DNA from: Mesorhizobium sp. AR10
GTDB taxonomy: Bacteria > Pseudomonadota > Alphaproteobacteria > Rhizobiales > Rhizobiaceae
Reading direction: 5' to 3'
Length of the DNA stretch: 64,000 nt
NCBI RefSeq assembly: GCF_024746795.1
Contig: NZ_CP080524.1
Location: 2,272,001 to 2,336,000 of the forward strand
In this document: one piece after another, positions 26,301-34,945 of the stretch
How the letters are laid out: each line of letters begins with the position of its first letter
Position numbering within the stretch: the first letter of the stretch is position 1
Notes under the pieces: generated by a model
The model's input: the letters and a program-made list of their open reading frames with translations, nothing else
Databases searched by the model: none
What the model was told of the DNA's origin: nothing
Translations under genes and position numbers: made by a program

Positions 26301-29279
26301 GTGGTGCCCTGGACGAGACATGTCCGGGCTGGCCGCGATCTGGTGCGCCGCGCGTTTGAGGCGGCAAACAAGATTGGCGATCTCAACTACGCCGCCTACT
26401 GCGGCAAAGACTTGACCACGAACCTTCTTACGGCGGGCGATCCGCTTGCCGAGGCGGAACGCGAAGCTGACCATGGCCTCGCGTTCGCTCAGAAGATGCG
26501 GTTCGGACTTGTCGTTGACTGCATGTCCGCCCAACGCGCGCTGATCCGGATGCTGCGCGGCCTGACAACAACATTCGGCTCCTTCGACGATGCGCAGTTC
26601 GATGAGCTTCGGATCGAGCGCCGATTTTTGGAGAATCCGGACCTGGCGCTTGTCGAGTGCTGGTATTGGATCTGGAAGCTACAGGCGCGTTTCTTCGGCG
26701 GCGACTACGCGTCGGCCCTTGAGGCCTCATCGAAGGCGAAACAGCTGTTGTGGACCTTGGTCTCGCTCGAAGTCGCAGAATATCACTTCTACGGCGCGTT
26801 GTCTCAAGCCGCCTCCTGCGATACCGCGGCAGAAGGTGAGCCGCAGCGGCAGCGCCTGGACGCTGTCGCTGCGCATCACGGGCAACTTCAGCTTTGGGCG
26901 ACAAATTGCCCGGAGAATTTCGAGAACCGCGCTGCGCTGGTCGGCGCCGAGCTTGCTCGCCTCGAGGGGCGAGACGTCGACGCGATGCGCCTCTACGACC
27001 TGGCCATCAGCTCAGCCCGCGCCAACGGCTTTATTCACCATGAGGCGCTCGCCAACGAACTCGCCGCCCGCTTCTACGCGGTGCGTGGGTTCGAGAAGAT
27101 TGCCCATGTGTATTTGCAGGACGCCCGCTACGGCTATATGCGGTGGGGCGCTGATGGCAAGGTGCGGCAAATCGAACAGCTTCATCCGCATCTCCGCGAC
27201 GCACCAGTCCCTATATCTCCCACCACGACCATAGGCACGCCCGTCGAGCAGCTGGATGTCGATACGGTGGTCAAGGCTTCGCAGGCGGTGTCGGGTGAGA
27301 TCGAACTCGGCAAGCTCATCGAGACTCTCATGAGGATTGCGGCCGAGCATGCGGGTGCCGAGCGGGGACTGCTCATCCTTCTCAGGGGCGACGAGCCGCG
27401 GATCGTGGCGGAGGCCACCGCCGGCCACGGCAGAGTCGAGGTCACGGTTCGAGAGGCAGCAGTACTTCCCTCGGCTCTCCCCGACTCCGTGCTCCACTAT
27501 GTGATACGGACGCGGGAGAGCGTGGTTCTTGATGACGCTTCGGTCAGGAACTTGTATTCGGACGACGAGTATGTCCGGCAAAAGCATCCCAGGTCCGTGC
27601 TGTGCCTGCCCGTCGTCAAACAAACGAAACTCGTCGGCGCACTCTATCTTGAGAACAATCTGACACCGTACGCCTTTACGGCGAGCCGGGTGGCGGTGCT
27701 TGAGTTGCTGGCCTCGCAAGCCGCGATTTCGCTGGAAAATGCCCGCCTCTATTCCGATCGCAAGCGAGCGGAGGAAGAACTGCGACGCAGCGAGGCCTAT
27801 TTGGCTGAAGCACAGAGATTGAGCCGCACCGGCAGCTTCGGCTGGAGCGCCGCCACCGGCGAGGTCATCTGGTCGGATGAGACATTCAGAATCTTTGGAT
27901 ATGACAAGGCTCCTTCGGCCACCATCGACATGGTCGTTCAGCGTACCCATCCGAACGATCGTGCTGCCGTGCAACAGACCGTCGACCGTGCGGCCAGAGA
28001 CGGCAAGGATTTCGATCATGAATATCGATTGCTGATGCCGGATGGTTCAATGAGGTATGTCCACGCCGTGGCTCACGCGGTGAAGGACGCATCGGGCAAC
28101 ATCGAGTTTTTTGGTGCGGTGACGGACGTCACCGCAACCAAGCGGGCGGAGGATGCGCTTCGAGAGAGCGAGCAGCGCTTTCGCGATTACGCCGAGACAG
28201 CCTCCGATTGGCTTTGGGAGACGGGACCAGACCATCGTATCATCCATCTATCGGAGCAAATCGCCAGAATCGGTACAAGCGCCGCAGGCCGGATCGGCTT
28301 GAGGCGATGGGATGTCGCTACCGACCTCGATGAGGAGCCGGAGAAGTGGAGTCAGCACATTGCCACCCTCGAGGCGCGCCGGCCGTTTCGCGGTTTTGTC
28401 TTCCGGGTTGCAGCCGACGACGGCTCGGCGCGCTACATTGCCGGGAGCGGCAAGCCTGTTTTTGATCCGGGAGGACGTTTCCTCGGCTATCGGGGCGTCG
28501 GTAGCGACGTAACGGCGGCGATACGCGCCGAGCAGGCAGAGGAAGCACTGCACAAGACGCAGATGGAGCTGGCGCATGTCACACGCGTGACGACGCTGGG
28601 CGAGTTGGCCGCGTCGATCGCCCATGAAGTCAACCAGCCGCTCGCCGCCATCGTCACAAATGGCGAGGTTGGCCTGCGGTGGCTCAACCGTGAGACGCCG
28701 GACCTGGCCGAGGTGCGGGAGGCCGTTGGTGCCATGATCAGCGACGGGAGGCGGGCAAGCGAGATCATCCTGCGACTTCGCGCCCTTGCCGGGAAGACCG
28801 AGACCCAGAAGGTGGCGGTGGACATCAACGGCGCGATCAGCGAGGTGATTCCGCTGGTGCAGCATGAAGTGCTCAGCCATCGGGTGTCGCTGCGCGTGGA
28901 ACTGGCGCCGACGCTGCCGGCCGTGCTCGGTGACCGCGTCCAACTGCAGCAGGTGATCATCAATCTGATCGTCAACGGCATGGAGGCGATGGCGCCCGTC
29001 ACCGACCGTGCGCGCCAGATGGTCGTCCGGTCGCAACTGGACGACAGCGGCAAGGTGCTTGTCGCGGTCGAAGACTCGGGCGTCGGCATCGACCCGGAAA
29101 ACGCGAAGCAGCTCTTCAACGCCTTCTTCACCACCAAGCCTAGCGGAATGGGCATGGGGTTGTCGATCTGCCGCTCGATCATCGAGAACCACGGCGGGAG
29201 GTTATGGGCCTCGCGCAATACCGGGCCTGGTGCGACGTTTCAGTTCGTCTTGCCTTCGCATCCAGAGGTCCGCTCGTGA
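23382..29279 (+). CDS. Giant hybrid sensor: kinase-like, AAA ATPase, GAF, PAS, histidine kinase
   Basis: 1,965 residues from TTG 23382, the first start after an in-frame stop, with GGGAGG eight bases upstream. Domains: Ser/Thr-kinase-like 1-265; AAA/ORC-type ATPase about 285-600 with Walker A GYAGIGKSS (324-332) and Walker B ALFLDDLQWLD (450-460); long helical TPR-like region 600-1280; GAF 1290-1455; PAS 1470-1590; PAS 1593-1715; HisKA near 1735-1800 with SIAHEVNQPLAAIV; HATPase 1840-1962 with IINLIVNGMEAM, VEDSGVGID and SGMGMGLSICRSI. The kinase-like part has HKDIKPAN but LTGFG instead of DFG and no GxGxxG or VAIK lysine, so it is probably a pseudokinase that senses or scaffolds. No response regulator is adjacent. 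It has no transmembrane segment and is cytoplasmic. Confidence 0.9.
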   Translation: MTELSGYVFSVLRRGEFTLYRGSGDGLDPILLVAPIGEYSALESLKRLEHEHDLKAELDADWAVRPVGLSRHDGRMALVLEDPGGQPLDQLLGQPMDVTQYLRIAIPLAAAIGQVHRHGLIHKDIKPANALIDAAGNVRLTGFGIASRLPRERQAPAPPEIIAGTLAYMAPEQTGRMNRSIDARSDLYSLGVTFYEMLTGALPFTATDPMGWVHCHIARRPTPPSERVSGIPGPVEAIVLKLLAKTAEDRYQTAAGVETDLRRCLSAWEAHHRVESFSLAAHDASDRLVIPERLYGREAEIDALLAAFDRVASEGTTELVLVSGYAGIGKSSIVNELHKVLVLQRGLFAAGKFDQYKRDIPYATLAQAFHSLVHQLLSMDDAELNRWRNALLDSLGPNGQLMINLIPELALIIGEQPPVPDLPPQDRQNRFQLVFRRFLGVFARPEHPLALFLDDLQWLDTATLDLLEHLTHPDVRHLLLIGAYRDNEVGPSHPLARMLATIREAGGRVQDILLAPLKQDDVKRLLGDALHTVPERTRPLAGLVFEKTDGNPFFTIQFLTALAEEALMAFDPGTEAWTWDLPRISAKGFTDNVADLMAAKLSRLPHATRKALGHLACLGNVAESATLALVHGETEEATHAALWEAVRAGLLLRSNNTYSFLHDRIQEAAYALIAEGERAMAHLRIGRLLAAQSLAEELEDSIFDIVNQFDRGAALITSPEQREQVAELNLKAGKRAKAATAYAAALQYFATGRALLTENGWERCYQLSFDLELNRAECEFLTGALAEAEGCLAALSCRAANTMERATVACLRVDLYTTLDRGSRAITVGLDCLRHLGIDWSPHPTEEEARREYERIWLQLEGRTIESLIDLPLMNDPASLATLDVLAKIGPPAFYTDANLLSLVTCRAVNLSLERGNCDASCLAYEWLSMLAGPHFGDYRSAVYRFGQLGYDLTEGRGLTRFQARTYMDFGGSVVPWTRHVRAGRDLVRRAFEAANKIGDLNYAAYCGKDLTTNLLTAGDPLAEAEREADHGLAFAQKMRFGLVVDCMSAQRALIRMLRGLTTTFGSFDDAQFDELRIERRFLENPDLALVECWYWIWKLQARFFGGDYASALEASSKAKQLLWTLVSLEVAEYHFYGALSQAASCDTAAEGEPQRQRLDAVAAHHGQLQLWATNCPENFENRAALVGAELARLEGRDVDAMRLYDLAISSARANGFIHHEALANELAARFYAVRGFEKIAHVYLQDARYGYMRWGADGKVRQIEQLHPHLRDAPVPISPTTTIGTPVEQLDVDTVVKASQAVSGEIELGKLIETLMRIAAEHAGAERGLLILLRGDEPRIVAEATAGHGRVEVTVREAAVLPSALPDSVLHYVIRTRESVVLDDASVRNLYSDDEYVRQKHPRSVLCLPVVKQTKLVGALYLENNLTPYAFTASRVAVLELLASQAAISLENARLYSDRKRAEEELRRSEAYLAEAQRLSRTGSFGWSAATGEVIWSDETFRIFGYDKAPSATIDMVVQRTHPNDRAAVQQTVDRAARDGKDFDHEYRLLMPDGSMRYVHAVAHAVKDASGNIEFFGAVTDVTATKRAEDALRESEQRFRDYAETASDWLWETGPDHRIIHLSEQIARIGTSAAGRIGLRRWDVATDLDEEPEKWSQHIATLEARRPFRGFVFRVAADDGSARYIAGSGKPVFDPGGRFLGYRGVGSDVTAAIRAEQAEEALHKTQMELAHVTRVTTLGELAASIAHEVNQPLAAIVTNGEVGLRWLNRETPDLAEVREAVGAMISDGRRASEIILRLRALAGKTETQKVAVDINGAISEVIPLVQHEVLSHRVSLRVELAPTLPAVLGDRVQLQQVIINLIVNGMEAMAPVTDRARQMVVRSQLDDSGKVLVAVEDSGVGIDPENAKQLFNAFFTTKPSGMGMGLSICRSIIENHGGRLWASRNTGPGATFQFVLPSHPEVRS

Positions 29280-29510
29280 TCTGGCCGACGCAGGTGGCGG
29301 AGGCGCTGCGGCGGAAAGCTGCAAAACAAGCTTCCGGATGTTCCAGCCGGTGCTTCGGAGAAGCGCCGGGAAAGTCAAGGAATGTGCGAAGCCGACATCC
29401 ACAGTGGCGTCGCTGGAAGTCGGGAACGGGTCCAGAAGTGGACGCTCCCGAATGTCGACTACCGTACCTGGTCTCGTGGCGAGGTGAGGGGGGCGAAAGC
29501 CTCAAGAACA

Positions 29511-29780
29511 TCACTCGGAGTGAGATGGTTTGAGGGCCTCGACGAAGGCGCGCACTGTTTCGTCACGCGGCTGCAGAACTTCGAACAAGCCGGCGGCGCA
29601 TAGCGCCGGCATAGCCTCGGTGATGTCGCGCTCAGCCTCGAGGCGCGCCTCGGCGGTGGCGGACGCATCGGCCAGCACCTTGGCGTTGGCCAGGAAGGCC
29701 GCAACAGAGCCCTTGCGCACGCTAACCCCATTAAATTGGATTTGGTCGACACCGTCGGGAAGAACATCTTGTGCACGCAT
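29511..29780 (-). CDS. Small hypothetical protein
   Basis: 89 residues: VDQIQFNGVSVRKGSVAAFL, then ARLEAERDITEAMPALCAAG and LFEVLQPRDETVRAFVEAL. It is mostly helical, has no signal peptide and no cysteine cluster. I recognise the general pattern as a recurrent rhizobial hypothetical but know no function. AGGA lies nine bases before ATG 29780. It converges with the giant sensor gene. Confidence 0.6.
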   Translation of the reverse strand: MRAQDVLPDGVDQIQFNGVSVRKGSVAAFLANAKVLADASATAEARLEAERDITEAMPALCAAGLFEVLQPRDETVRAFVEALKPSHSE

Positions 29781-30178
29781 TGGCGAAAATCCTAGTTGGG
29801 AGAGGGAGAAGGCTAGCTGAGAGGCATGGCCACACGGTCGAGCGGCTCACGGTTTGGCAAATGGAACCAGGCCCCTGCCCTTCCACACTTTTATCATTTC
29901 AGGATCGGGCGTCATGGTTTCATGGTTTTGCGTCACATGTTGCCGGGCGACGGTGCGCATCTGTCTGCGTGAGCGACGACGCGTCGACAGATATCTGCCG
30001 CCTCGATGAGAACGAGGATGCCGCCGATCATGCGCGCCTTCGGCAGGCCGCAGTCTTCGTAGTGATCAACTGGATCGCCGCCTTCAGGTGAGCATTGGCA
30101 ATATCGATCCTGCCGAGTTGACGGGAATGCAGCCCTACATCCCTTTATCTTTGTGCGGCCAGGTGGCGAAAGCACATG
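29781..30178. other. Intergenic, contains a scrap of a secreted-protein gene
   Basis: No intact gene. At 29880-29930 the minus strand reads MTPDPEMIKVWKG, nearly the same as PDPEMMKVWKG in the secreted protein at 3401-3601. DNA identity is high over about 45 bases and stops on both sides. Confidence 0.5.
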
Positions 30179-30964
30179 TCAGGCTGGTGCTCGGTGCCGT
30201 CCCGCGGCTTTCAGGATCAGCTGGGTGATCTCGCGGGGATGGGAGATCAGCGATAGATGGCTGGACTCTATTTCAATGGTCTTGGCGCCCATGCGCTTGG
30301 CCATGAAGCGTTCCAGGTCGGGATTGATCGTCCGGTCTTCCGTCGAAACGGCATAGAAACTTGGCCTTGACCGCCACGCCGCCTGCGTTGTCTTGCCCGT
30401 GAGTAGAGCCTTTTGGAACGGCTCCTGAACCGCATAGAGGGCCTTCGCCTTCGCTACAGGCAGATCGCCCGCGAAGTCGCGCAAGAACGCAGCTTCACTG
30501 AGGCGCCCCTCATCGCCGTCGAAGACAATCCCGGCGGACGCGGGTGGCGTCGGAAATGTCTTGGCCAATGCCGTGTAATCTTCGCCCGCATCCGGCGCCC
30601 GCGCGGCGACATAGACAAGGGCGGAGACGTTCGGATTCATGCCGGCCTCGGTGACGATCATGCCGGAGAACGAGTGTCCCACCAACACCGTCGGCCCGTC
30701 CTGCCGCGCCAGAACCCGCTGCGCTGATGCCACGGCCTCAGGCAGGGTCGTCAGAGGATTCTGCACGGAGGTCACGTTGAGACCCACCGCCTGCAGGCGC
30801 GGGATCACCTCGGACCAACAGGACCCGTCGGCGAACAGCCCGTGCACGAGGACGACGTTGCGCGCCTTCGGCGCAGCGGGAGTTGCGGCCCTGCCACGAG
30901 TGGATATCAGCGAAGCAGCAGCGCCTGCAACCAGGGCGGCTGAGAAAGTACGTCTGTTCATCAT
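30179..30964 (-). CDS. Exported alpha/beta hydrolase with Tat-type leader
   Basis: 261 residues from ATG 30964 (a second ATG follows directly). The leader has twin arginine NRRTFSAALVAGAAASL, with cleavage near GRAA. The fold: NVVLVHGLFADGSCWSEVIP, nucleophile in VLVGHSFSGMIV and histidine in IESSHLSLISHP. This is the salicylate-esterase/hydroxynitrile-lyase-like group of small hydrolases often annotated as alpha/beta hydrolase. It is expected in the periplasm. Monocistronic; no adjacent regulator. Confidence 0.85.
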   Translation of the reverse strand: MMNRRTFSAALVAGAAASLISTRGRAATPAAPKARNVVLVHGLFADGSCWSEVIPRLQAVGLNVTSVQNPLTTLPEAVASAQRVLARQDGPTVLVGHSFSGMIVTEAGMNPNVSALVYVAARAPDAGEDYTALAKTFPTPPASAGIVFDGDEGRLSEAAFLRDFAGDLPVAKAKALYAVQEPFQKALLTGKTTQAAWRSRPSFYAVSTEDRTINPDLERFMAKRMGAKTIEIESSHLSLISHPREITQLILKAAGRHRAPA

Positions 30965-31030
30965 GATCTCTCTTCCATCTATGTACGGGCTTGCCAGAAT
31001 CTGTCTGGCGCGGGCACAGCGGTGGTGCAC

Positions 31031-31386
31031 CGAATGTCGACATGTCGACGTTGCCTAGTCGTTCACCGCCTTTCGGTTACGCCGATGCAATCCAATTGCG
31101 CAGGTCCGCATGCTGTAGAAAGCATCGGCTGTGTAACTGTGTGGGTCAGCCGCGCGCTTGACCGTTGTTGCCGTCAACGGATCGGTCTTGCTCTAATCTG
31201 CCGCGAACCCCGGACGAGATCGGGAATGTGGGGCGCTTCTCATGGCCGCCGGCTTGACGAAGCGGTCCGACAAATGAAGTCGCGCAATGACGTCAAGGCG
31301 GCGCGCTATGCACCTCCGCTCTTTGCCTTAGACGGGCGCTTTTGCCGGCGCAGATGGGTGAGATCGGCTATGCCACGATTGGGCTG
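31031..31386. other. Intergenic, no gene supported
   Basis: No domain or ribosome-binding site. It is expected to contain the promoter of the Tat hydrolase gene near 31,000. Confidence 0.35.
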
Positions 31387-31786
31387 TCAGGCATCCGCCG
31401 TCGCCTCTCGTTCGATCGACGCAGCAGGAAAGCGCGGGAGGTTCGGTTCCACCTCGTGGAAGATGAACAGGACGTCCTGAGGCGCGAGGTGCAGGCGCTC
31501 GCCGAATAGTCTGACCGCTTCGTCCGCAATAGTGGCGGCCGTTCCTGCCGGCCTCCCTCTGAAGATGATTACCTCAACGACCATGAACCGATCGGTTCTG
31601 TCCCATTGCGTAGTCGGGGAAGCGGGGATCTACCAGAAGGTCATCCTGGCAGACCTCGAGAAAGCGGTGAAAGCGGTCGGGCTCGGTGATAGCCGGCGGC
31701 CACCTGGCTTCCAACATTGCCTCCGATAAGCAGGACTTGTCGGCGGCGCTGAGGCCGCGCCGGACGGTGAAGGTTACAAACGGCAT
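31387..31786 (-). pseudogene. Tautomerase-family protein, frameshifted
   Basis: One frame starts at ATG 31786 with MPFVTFTVRRGLSAADKSC and FHRFLEVCQDDLLVDPRFPD. It ends early, and the remainder continues in another frame as FMVVEVIIFRGRPAGTAATI and APQDVLFIFHEVEPNLPRF to 31387. Together these form one tautomerase-like protein. The shift is near 31,600, where an extra A would explain it. Proline-1 chemistry is plausible (MP start), but the break should abolish it. Confidence 0.7.
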
Positions 31787-31880
31787 CGCCAGTCTTCATG
31801 GTTTAGGATGTACCAATTGCGTTGATGCGCTGGATGCGTGCGCCTCTCATCGACAAGTAGGCTTCCGGGAAGAGATCTGG

Positions 31881-32099
31881 TTAAGGTTCGTCGGGCACAC
31901 TAGGAAGCCCCAGCCGCACCCGTTGGCCGGCCGCAAAATTCTTGGCGTGCACCTCTAGATCAAACAGACACTGAGTGGCCTCGCCGTCCACAGTGAAATG
32001 CACAACCCATTTACCATGGAGGTGTTCGATGGCGACCGTGGCCGGCTGCTCATGGTTGTCGGGCGGGGCGGCGGCAAGCAAAGTCAACATACTCGACAT
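31881..32099 (-). CDS. Small hypothetical protein
   Basis: 72 residues: VAIEHLHGKWVVHFTVDGEA and CLFDLEVHAKNFAAGQRVRL. ATG 32099 has GGGGAA five bases upstream. There is no convincing signal peptide. The strand pattern suggests a small beta-rich fold. Function unknown. Confidence 0.5.
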   Translation of the reverse strand: MSSMLTLLAAAPPDNHEQPATVAIEHLHGKWVVHFTVDGEATQCLFDLEVHAKNFAAGQRVRLGLPSVPDEP

Positions 32100-32206
32100 T
32101 TGAGTTCCCCTTGCAGATTTCAGAAACTTGCAGCCGCTATGCTATGGACGGGTTGACCATTTGGTTCATGAACGAGACGGCCAAACGTGGAACGATCGGG
32201 CCGAAA

Positions 32207-33127
32207 CTATTCTCGCCTGGTTCGGCGCCATGTCCTTGGCGTAAGACCAGAAAGCCGGGCAAATGCTCTAGAGAAGTGGCTCTGGTCTGCGAATCCACAC
32301 TCCAAAGCGATAGCGCTGAGCGAAGCGGGGGATTTCTCGAGGAGGTGCTTTGCTTTCTCTATCCGGCGGTATTGCAACCATTGATGAGGTGCCATCCCGG
32401 TCGACTGACGAAACGCTCGCGTGAAATGCCTTCTCGATAGTTCACACGATTGCGCAAGGGCGTTCAGCGTGAGGCCGCCCTTGGTGTTCGCATCGATCAA
32501 CTCTTTGGCTCGACGCTCTTGCCATGGTGCCAGACCGCCTCCCCATTGCCGTGGCAATAGCGCGACGTTGCCGTATTTCTGGGTAAGGTGAATCGAGAGC
32601 GCCATCGCGACGTGATCGACGAATAGTTCGGGAGCTTCCTCCGGTCTTGCGAGGGCCGGGCGCATGGCCAACAACAAGTCGCGGGCGACCGGATCGCGAA
32701 CGGTGCCACCAACTGTATGACGAAGTTCCTGGATGTGCCTCGGGATATCCCCTTCGTCAGCCATGGCCACAAGCGCTTTGTGTGGCAAGTAGAAATCCAC
32801 GGCGTGGAATGGGTCTCGTAGGTCAGAAGCTAAATTTGTCGTTAAGTCGAAGATTGCGATATCGTCGGTATCAAACCCCTTCGGCAGTATCAACCGACCA
32901 TCTGCGTAGAGGTCGAAATCGTCGGCTTTTTTTAATTGGAGGGCGACCAAAAATGCGTCTTCGCGCACTGCCTGGGTGATTCCGGCGTTGCGACGTTCGC
33001 AATTGAGCTCGAGGAACGCCATGCCTGTTCCCCGAGCCGCGCGTGTGGTCAGCACCGGTGCGTCCGGCAGACCGACCGCCACGAGGACGGGATTCTTGGT
33101 AGACGCTGCCTTGGCAGGATGGGGCAT
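32207..33127 (-). CDS. AraC-family transcriptional regulator
   Basis: 306 residues from ATG 33127, which has GAGAGGG nine bases upstream; a longer frame to 33226 is less supported. The N-terminal sensor half (about 1-200) is unassigned. The C-terminal pair of helix-turn-helices reads LTLNALAQSCELSRRHFTRA FRQSTGMAPHQWL and LSAIALECGFADQSHFSRAF ARLSGLTPRTWRR. It is a one-component activator. No divergent target is obvious; the short gene at 31881 lies downstream. Confidence 0.85.
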   Translation of the reverse strand: MPHPAKAASTKNPVLVAVGLPDAPVLTTRAARGTGMAFLELNCERRNAGITQAVREDAFLVALQLKKADDFDLYADGRLILPKGFDTDDIAIFDLTTNLASDLRDPFHAVDFYLPHKALVAMADEGDIPRHIQELRHTVGGTVRDPVARDLLLAMRPALARPEEAPELFVDHVAMALSIHLTQKYGNVALLPRQWGGGLAPWQERRAKELIDANTKGGLTLNALAQSCELSRRHFTRAFRQSTGMAPHQWLQYRRIEKAKHLLEKSPASLSAIALECGFADQSHFSRAFARLSGLTPRTWRRTRRE

Positions 33128-33327
33128 AGGATGACCCTCTCCACAAGCAAACGGTAGCACAAGTCGCGGGTTGTCCGAAAGCGTGACCTCATCCACCCCT
33201 AGTTGCGACTGACCGGTCTGGGCCACTTGCTATGCGAGGCCGATTTCGTCATTGCATTGCCTGCCGGCACCGCTGCAGCTGCGATGGTTGCTGCCCCAAA
33301 CTGCGTACGAGCATGGCGGATTGTCTT

Positions 33328-33609
33328 GTCGCCGGTTATGCGATGACCGACCGCTTCGAAACGGCCGAGTGTCCTGATATCGAGATGGATGAGTTCGCCC
33401 GGGTGCGCCGCTCGTAGCGGGCGCACCGGTTCGGCCGACTCGATATCCTTCAGCCGAGACAGGCCAGCCCGCTTCAACACCCGGCTGACGGTGGCCGGCG
33501 AGACACCGACGGCAACCGCGATGTGCTGACCAGTCAGGCGTTGCCGCCGCAGCGCGACAATGCGCTCGACGGTGGCTGCCTCGGTCGAACGGCTCCACGG
33601 TGGTGTGCT
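33328..33609 (-). pseudogene. IS481-family transposase, internal fragment
   Basis: The frame reads VERIVALRRQRLTGQHIAVA, VGVSPATVSRVLKRAGLSRL and HPGELIHLDIRTLGRFEAVG HRITGD, the linker and first catalytic aspartate region of IS481 transposases. Both ends are missing. It differs from the IS481 piece at 22140. Confidence 0.7.
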
Positions 33610-33778
33610 TGTGCTGAGTTCGTCAGACTTGCTGTCCCGCGGCTTCGACGACGTTCGCAGGACTTGGTTGGCGATCGTAGAAATTGCCCAAGTCCAAGGC
33701 GGAAAGGACAGACTTACACCCGACAAGCATCCTCACAGAGCCAGTGCGTCCTCTTTGGACACGCTGGCTCTGGTGACT

Positions 33779-34153
33779 TCAGTTCGGATAAATTCCGCTT
33801 TCGGCATCGTCGTCGTTGATGGCGAAGCCATTGCCGGTATCGACCTGGAGCGTGTGGTCGAGATTATCGAGCCGGCGCAGCAAGTGCCGAGATTGGGCAG
33901 CCGGTATCGTGCCACGGTCCTCGGCGGCCGTTCTTTCGGCGGCTTGGGTGATATGGATTGCCCGCATGTGAAGCCTTTGCGCCTCGGCCGGCGTTATCGT
34001 GTTCTGCTGCCTTGCGTCAGCGATACCTTGGTCCAAACCCTGCGCCTGATCGACAATCGCGGTCGGCGTCTCGTTGGCATAGGCGCCAGCGAACGGAACA
34101 GCGACGAGAAGGGCGGTGAGTGTTACTGCCTCAAGAGTCTTGAAAGAACGCAT
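33779..34153 (-). CDS. Small exported protein
   Basis: 124 residues from ATG 34153, with AAAGGAGG ten bases upstream. The signal peptide MRSFKTLEAVTLTALLVAVP is followed by AGAYANE. The mature part is helical with a repeated Q/R pattern (IADARQQNTITPAEAQRLHM). Periplasmic, function unknown. No cysteines or metal motifs are seen. Confidence 0.7.
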   Translation of the reverse strand: MRSFKTLEAVTLTALLVAVPFAGAYANETPTAIVDQAQGLDQGIADARQQNTITPAEAQRLHMRAIHITQAAERTAAEDRGTIPAAQSRHLLRRLDNLDHTLQVDTGNGFAINDDDAESGIYPN

Positions 34154-34447
34154 GATTGCGCCTCCTTTCTTACTGGGGAAGGGGGCGATTGCTTCGCCTT
34201 CCATCTGCGGGCCGTCCGGTCCCGTCGCGTCGCGGTGAGCGGTTCATCGCCGGCGGTTCTCAGCCCACATCACAGCTAGGAATGCGCCGCGGCAAATTGT
34301 AAGTATCAAAAGGATTATCCTCCACGCCTTGTTGTATGCATCAGGGCGCCCTGCTGGGAACCGTCGTGGCGCCTTTCGGCGGACAAAATAGGCCGACCGT
34401 GCTATCCTCCCAAGCCGCAGGAGGGGAATAGGAAGCGAAAACTCGCT
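34154..34447. other. Intergenic, no gene supported
   Basis: It separates two minus-strand units and probably contains the promoter of the exported-protein gene at 33779 and the end of the ExbB-like operon. No clear terminator was identified by eye. Confidence 0.35.
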
Positions 34448-34945
34448 TCACGACCCCGGCTGCGTATAGACGAGGGGGCTTACGCCGCTCTGATAGTCCT
34501 TTACCGGCAGGGCCGGTTGCGGCAGTGCGTAGAACATCGGCTCACGGGTATCGAGACTTGCGTCCGCGCTCTGCATCTTCATCTCAACCCCAGTACCGTC
34601 GGCCTCCGCCTTGCCCATCGCGTCTTGCAGTTGTTGCGCGGCTTGCTGGCTCCATGGCAGCACATAGAAGCGCGGCTCACTCGAGCCCGTTGTGGTTAGC
34701 CATACGTAGATGGCTTCGTTCTCAACCGGGACGGCGCCCACCACCTGGGCTTTTGTCGGGTCGCGCCACTCAAGCGTCAGCGGCTTGGGACGGCCAAGAA
34801 GCTCGCTGGCACCGACATAGACGACGGTGATCAGCGCCAGGAAGATGCCTACCGAGAGGATGCGGCGGGCAATGCCTGCATGCGGCAGGATGACGAAGAT
34901 GAACGCGCCCAGCAGCAGGGCGAATATGGCGGGAGCGATCATCAT
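34448..34945 (-). CDS. Membrane protein of ExbB/ExbD-like operon
   Basis: 165 residues with two N-terminal helices (about 3-22 IAPAIFALLLGAFIFVILP and 30-48 LSVGIFLALITVVYVGASE) and a soluble domain of about 110 residues, probably periplasmic. ATG 34945 overlaps the ExbD-like stop by four bases, so it is translationally coupled. No family is recognised. It may be the third component of the proton-driven complex. Confidence 0.75.
   Translation of the reverse strand: MMIAPAIFALLLGAFIFVILPHAGIARRILSVGIFLALITVVYVGASELLGRPKPLTLEWRDPTKAQVVGAVPVENEAIYVWLTTTGSSEPRFYVLPWSQQAAQQLQDAMGKAEADGTGVEMKMQSADASLDTREPMFYALPQPALPVKDYQSGVSPLVYTQPGS

Noticed and set aside
28248..29192. 314-codon minus-strand frame opposite the kinase domain
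   Set aside because: It arises from codon bias in the HATPase region; similar shadows appear opposite the paralogue at 37269.
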